From: Eggerthellaceae bacterium | GTDB lineage: Bacteria > Actinomycetota > Coriobacteriia > Coriobacteriales > Eggerthellaceae | Assembly (NCBI GenBank): GCA_017559045.1 | Contig: JAFYTB010000041.1 | Coordinates: 1 to 6,860 of the forward strand | Direction: 5' to 3' | Length of the DNA: 6,860 nucleotides | Shown: positions 6,435 through 6,860 of the stretch, piece by piece | How the letters are laid out: the number at the start of each line of letters is the position of its first letter | How positions within the stretch are numbered: position 1 is the stretch's first letter | Position numbers and translations under genes: made by a program | The notes under the pieces: model-generated | Databases searched by the model: none | Seen by the model: only the letters and a program-made list of their open reading frames with translations | What the model was told of the DNA's origin: nothing

Positions 6435-6463
6435 ATTATACCGATTGAGTTGAATAGTTGCTA
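6435..6463 (-). promoter_or_regulatory. Probable promoter of the molybdoenzyme operon
   Basis: A perfect minus-strand TATAAT (plus 6435-6440) lies in an AT-rich patch between GC-rich flanks. The hexamer 17 bases upstream (6458-6463, TAGCAA) matches the -35 consensus at only three of six positions, so an activator may be needed. It is the only consensus -10 seen between the upstream terminator and the operon. Confidence 0.5.
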
Positions 6464-6635
6464 CAGTCCAATAGTCTTTTCCGACCATCGGTGCATCTGC
6501 TTTGGTCGCGAGCGGAAGGAGCGCGGTAAGCGCGCAACAGGAGCGCGGCTTGCAAACGCGGCCGCCGCATCCAGTGGCGACAACGCACAGCCGACGCGCG
6601 CAACGCGACAACGAACGCACCGCGAACACCATGAA
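6464..6635 (-). other. GC-rich non-coding stretch upstream of the promoter
   Basis: No gene is supported here. The open frames on both strands lack ribosome binding sites and have protein sequences with no recognisable family character. The stretch is rich in GCG and CGC words and carries a nine-base direct repeat GCGACAACG (6577-6585 and 6605-6613, 28 bases apart), which could be an activator site or chance. Confidence 0.4.
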
Positions 6636-6674
6636 GCCAAAATAGCAAACGAGCGACGCATGGGCGTCGCTCGT
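6636..6674 (-). terminator. Rho-independent terminator after the MBL-fold hydrolase
   Basis: A perfect 11-bp stem pairs 6649-6659 with 6664-6674 around a four-base loop. On the minus strand it is followed by TTTGCTATTTT, a fair T-rich tail. It starts nine bases past the stop codon at 6683. The plus-strand side also has a short T run (6679-6682), so weak bidirectional action is possible. It insulates the downstream operon from the hydrolase gene. Confidence 0.75.
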
Positions 6675-6682
6675 CAGGTTTT

Positions 6683-6860
6683 CTAGAACTCGAATGAGAG
6701 GCCGTCGGCAGCGGCACGTACGCGGCCGCCGTACTGCTCAAGGTAAACCTCAAGCTCAGCGACGGTGATCGGCTCGTCGTAGTGCATGCACATATGAGTG
6801 AGGTAGATGGTCTTAGCGTCGAGAGCGAGACCCTCCTCGATGCACTCCTGGATGCTGTGG
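6683..6860 (-). CDS. Metallo-beta-lactamase-fold hydrolase, C-terminal end (partial)
   Basis: Only the last 58 residues are in the window; the gene enters from the right edge and ends in TAG at 6683-6685. The stretch KTIYLTHMCMHYDEP, followed by a helix-like segment (AELEVYLEQYGG) and ending AADGLSFEF, has the layout of the last part of PhnP/RNase Z-like MBL-fold proteins. There the final metal-binding His sits in a YLTH motif and a DG pair lies near the C-terminus. These enzymes cleave phosphodiester or other ester bonds with two metal ions. The substrate cannot be told from this fragment. A terminator follows, so it is not part of the molybdoenzyme operon. Confidence 0.7.
   Translation of the reverse strand, partial: HSIQECIEEGLALDAKTIYLTHMCMHYDEPITVAELEVYLEQYGGRVRAAADGLSFEF

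Noticed and set aside
6417..6632. A 71-codon minus-strand frame in the intergenic region upstream of the operon
   Set aside because: No ribosome binding site. The ATG lies in the tail of the upstream terminator, the frame runs through the TATAAT box, and the protein is Cys/Arg-rich in the way translated GC-rich non-coding DNA is.
6154..6640. tRNA, CRISPR repeats or insertion-sequence ends in the large intergenic region
   Set aside because: No cloverleaf, regularly spaced repeat, transposase fragment or terminal inverted repeat could be found.
1673..6692. The ten-base word CTAGAACTCG at both 1673-1682 and 6683-6692
   Set aside because: Both copies are simply the last codons (Glu-Phe-stop, plus a base) of two unrelated genes, not a repeat element or attachment site.

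Overview
The window is 6.9 kb of bacterial DNA with every supported gene on the minus strand, so transcription runs from high to low coordinates. It looks like anaerobic respiratory DNA. Gene style, a moderately high GC content and the abundance of DMSO-reductase-family enzymes suggest a gut or rumen actinobacterium of the class Coriobacteriia (Eggerthellaceae-like). This is an inference from gene content, not from a marker gene.

Right to left: (i) 6683-6860 is the C-terminal end of a metallo-beta-lactamase-fold hydrolase, closed by a rho-independent terminator at 6636-6674. (ii) 6154-6682 is a 529-base intergenic region with a TATAAT promoter box (6435-6440), a leader of about 275 nt with several hairpins, and a candidate 19-residue peptide ORF (6331-6390). 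(iii) 6153-1673 is a tight three-gene operon: a molybdopterin catalytic subunit (964 aa), a four-cluster ferredoxin subunit (192 aa) and an NrfD/PsrC-type membrane subunit (326 aa). It ends in a strong terminator (1595-1627). (iv) From about 1466 leftward a second unit starts: an HdrB-like protein with two complete CCG (non-cubane cluster) domains (308 aa), then, after 8 bases, the N-terminal 163 residues of a second, paralogous molybdopterin enzyme that runs off the left edge.

The three-gene operon has the standard layout of a complex iron-sulfur molybdoenzyme: catalytic subunit, electron-transfer ferredoxin, quinone-reactive membrane anchor. No Tat signal is present on the catalytic subunit, and an in-frame stop 10 codons upstream rules out a hidden one. 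The complex should therefore face the cytoplasm and connect the menaquinone pool with a cytoplasmic substrate. The second unit pairs another signal-less molybdoenzyme with an HdrB-like thiol/disulfide-type Fe-S protein, which could carry its electrons. The substrates cannot be read from sequence.

The most unusual feature is the last ~155 residues of the 964-aa catalytic subunit. This extension beyond the normal end of the fold is built from in-register eight-residue repeats of the type [aromatic]-x-[aromatic]-D-x-x-x-G, in two homologous blocks exactly 88 residues apart. It resembles eukaryotic OCRE octamer repeats, or more loosely YD repeats, and I know of no described role for such a tail on a molybdoenzyme.
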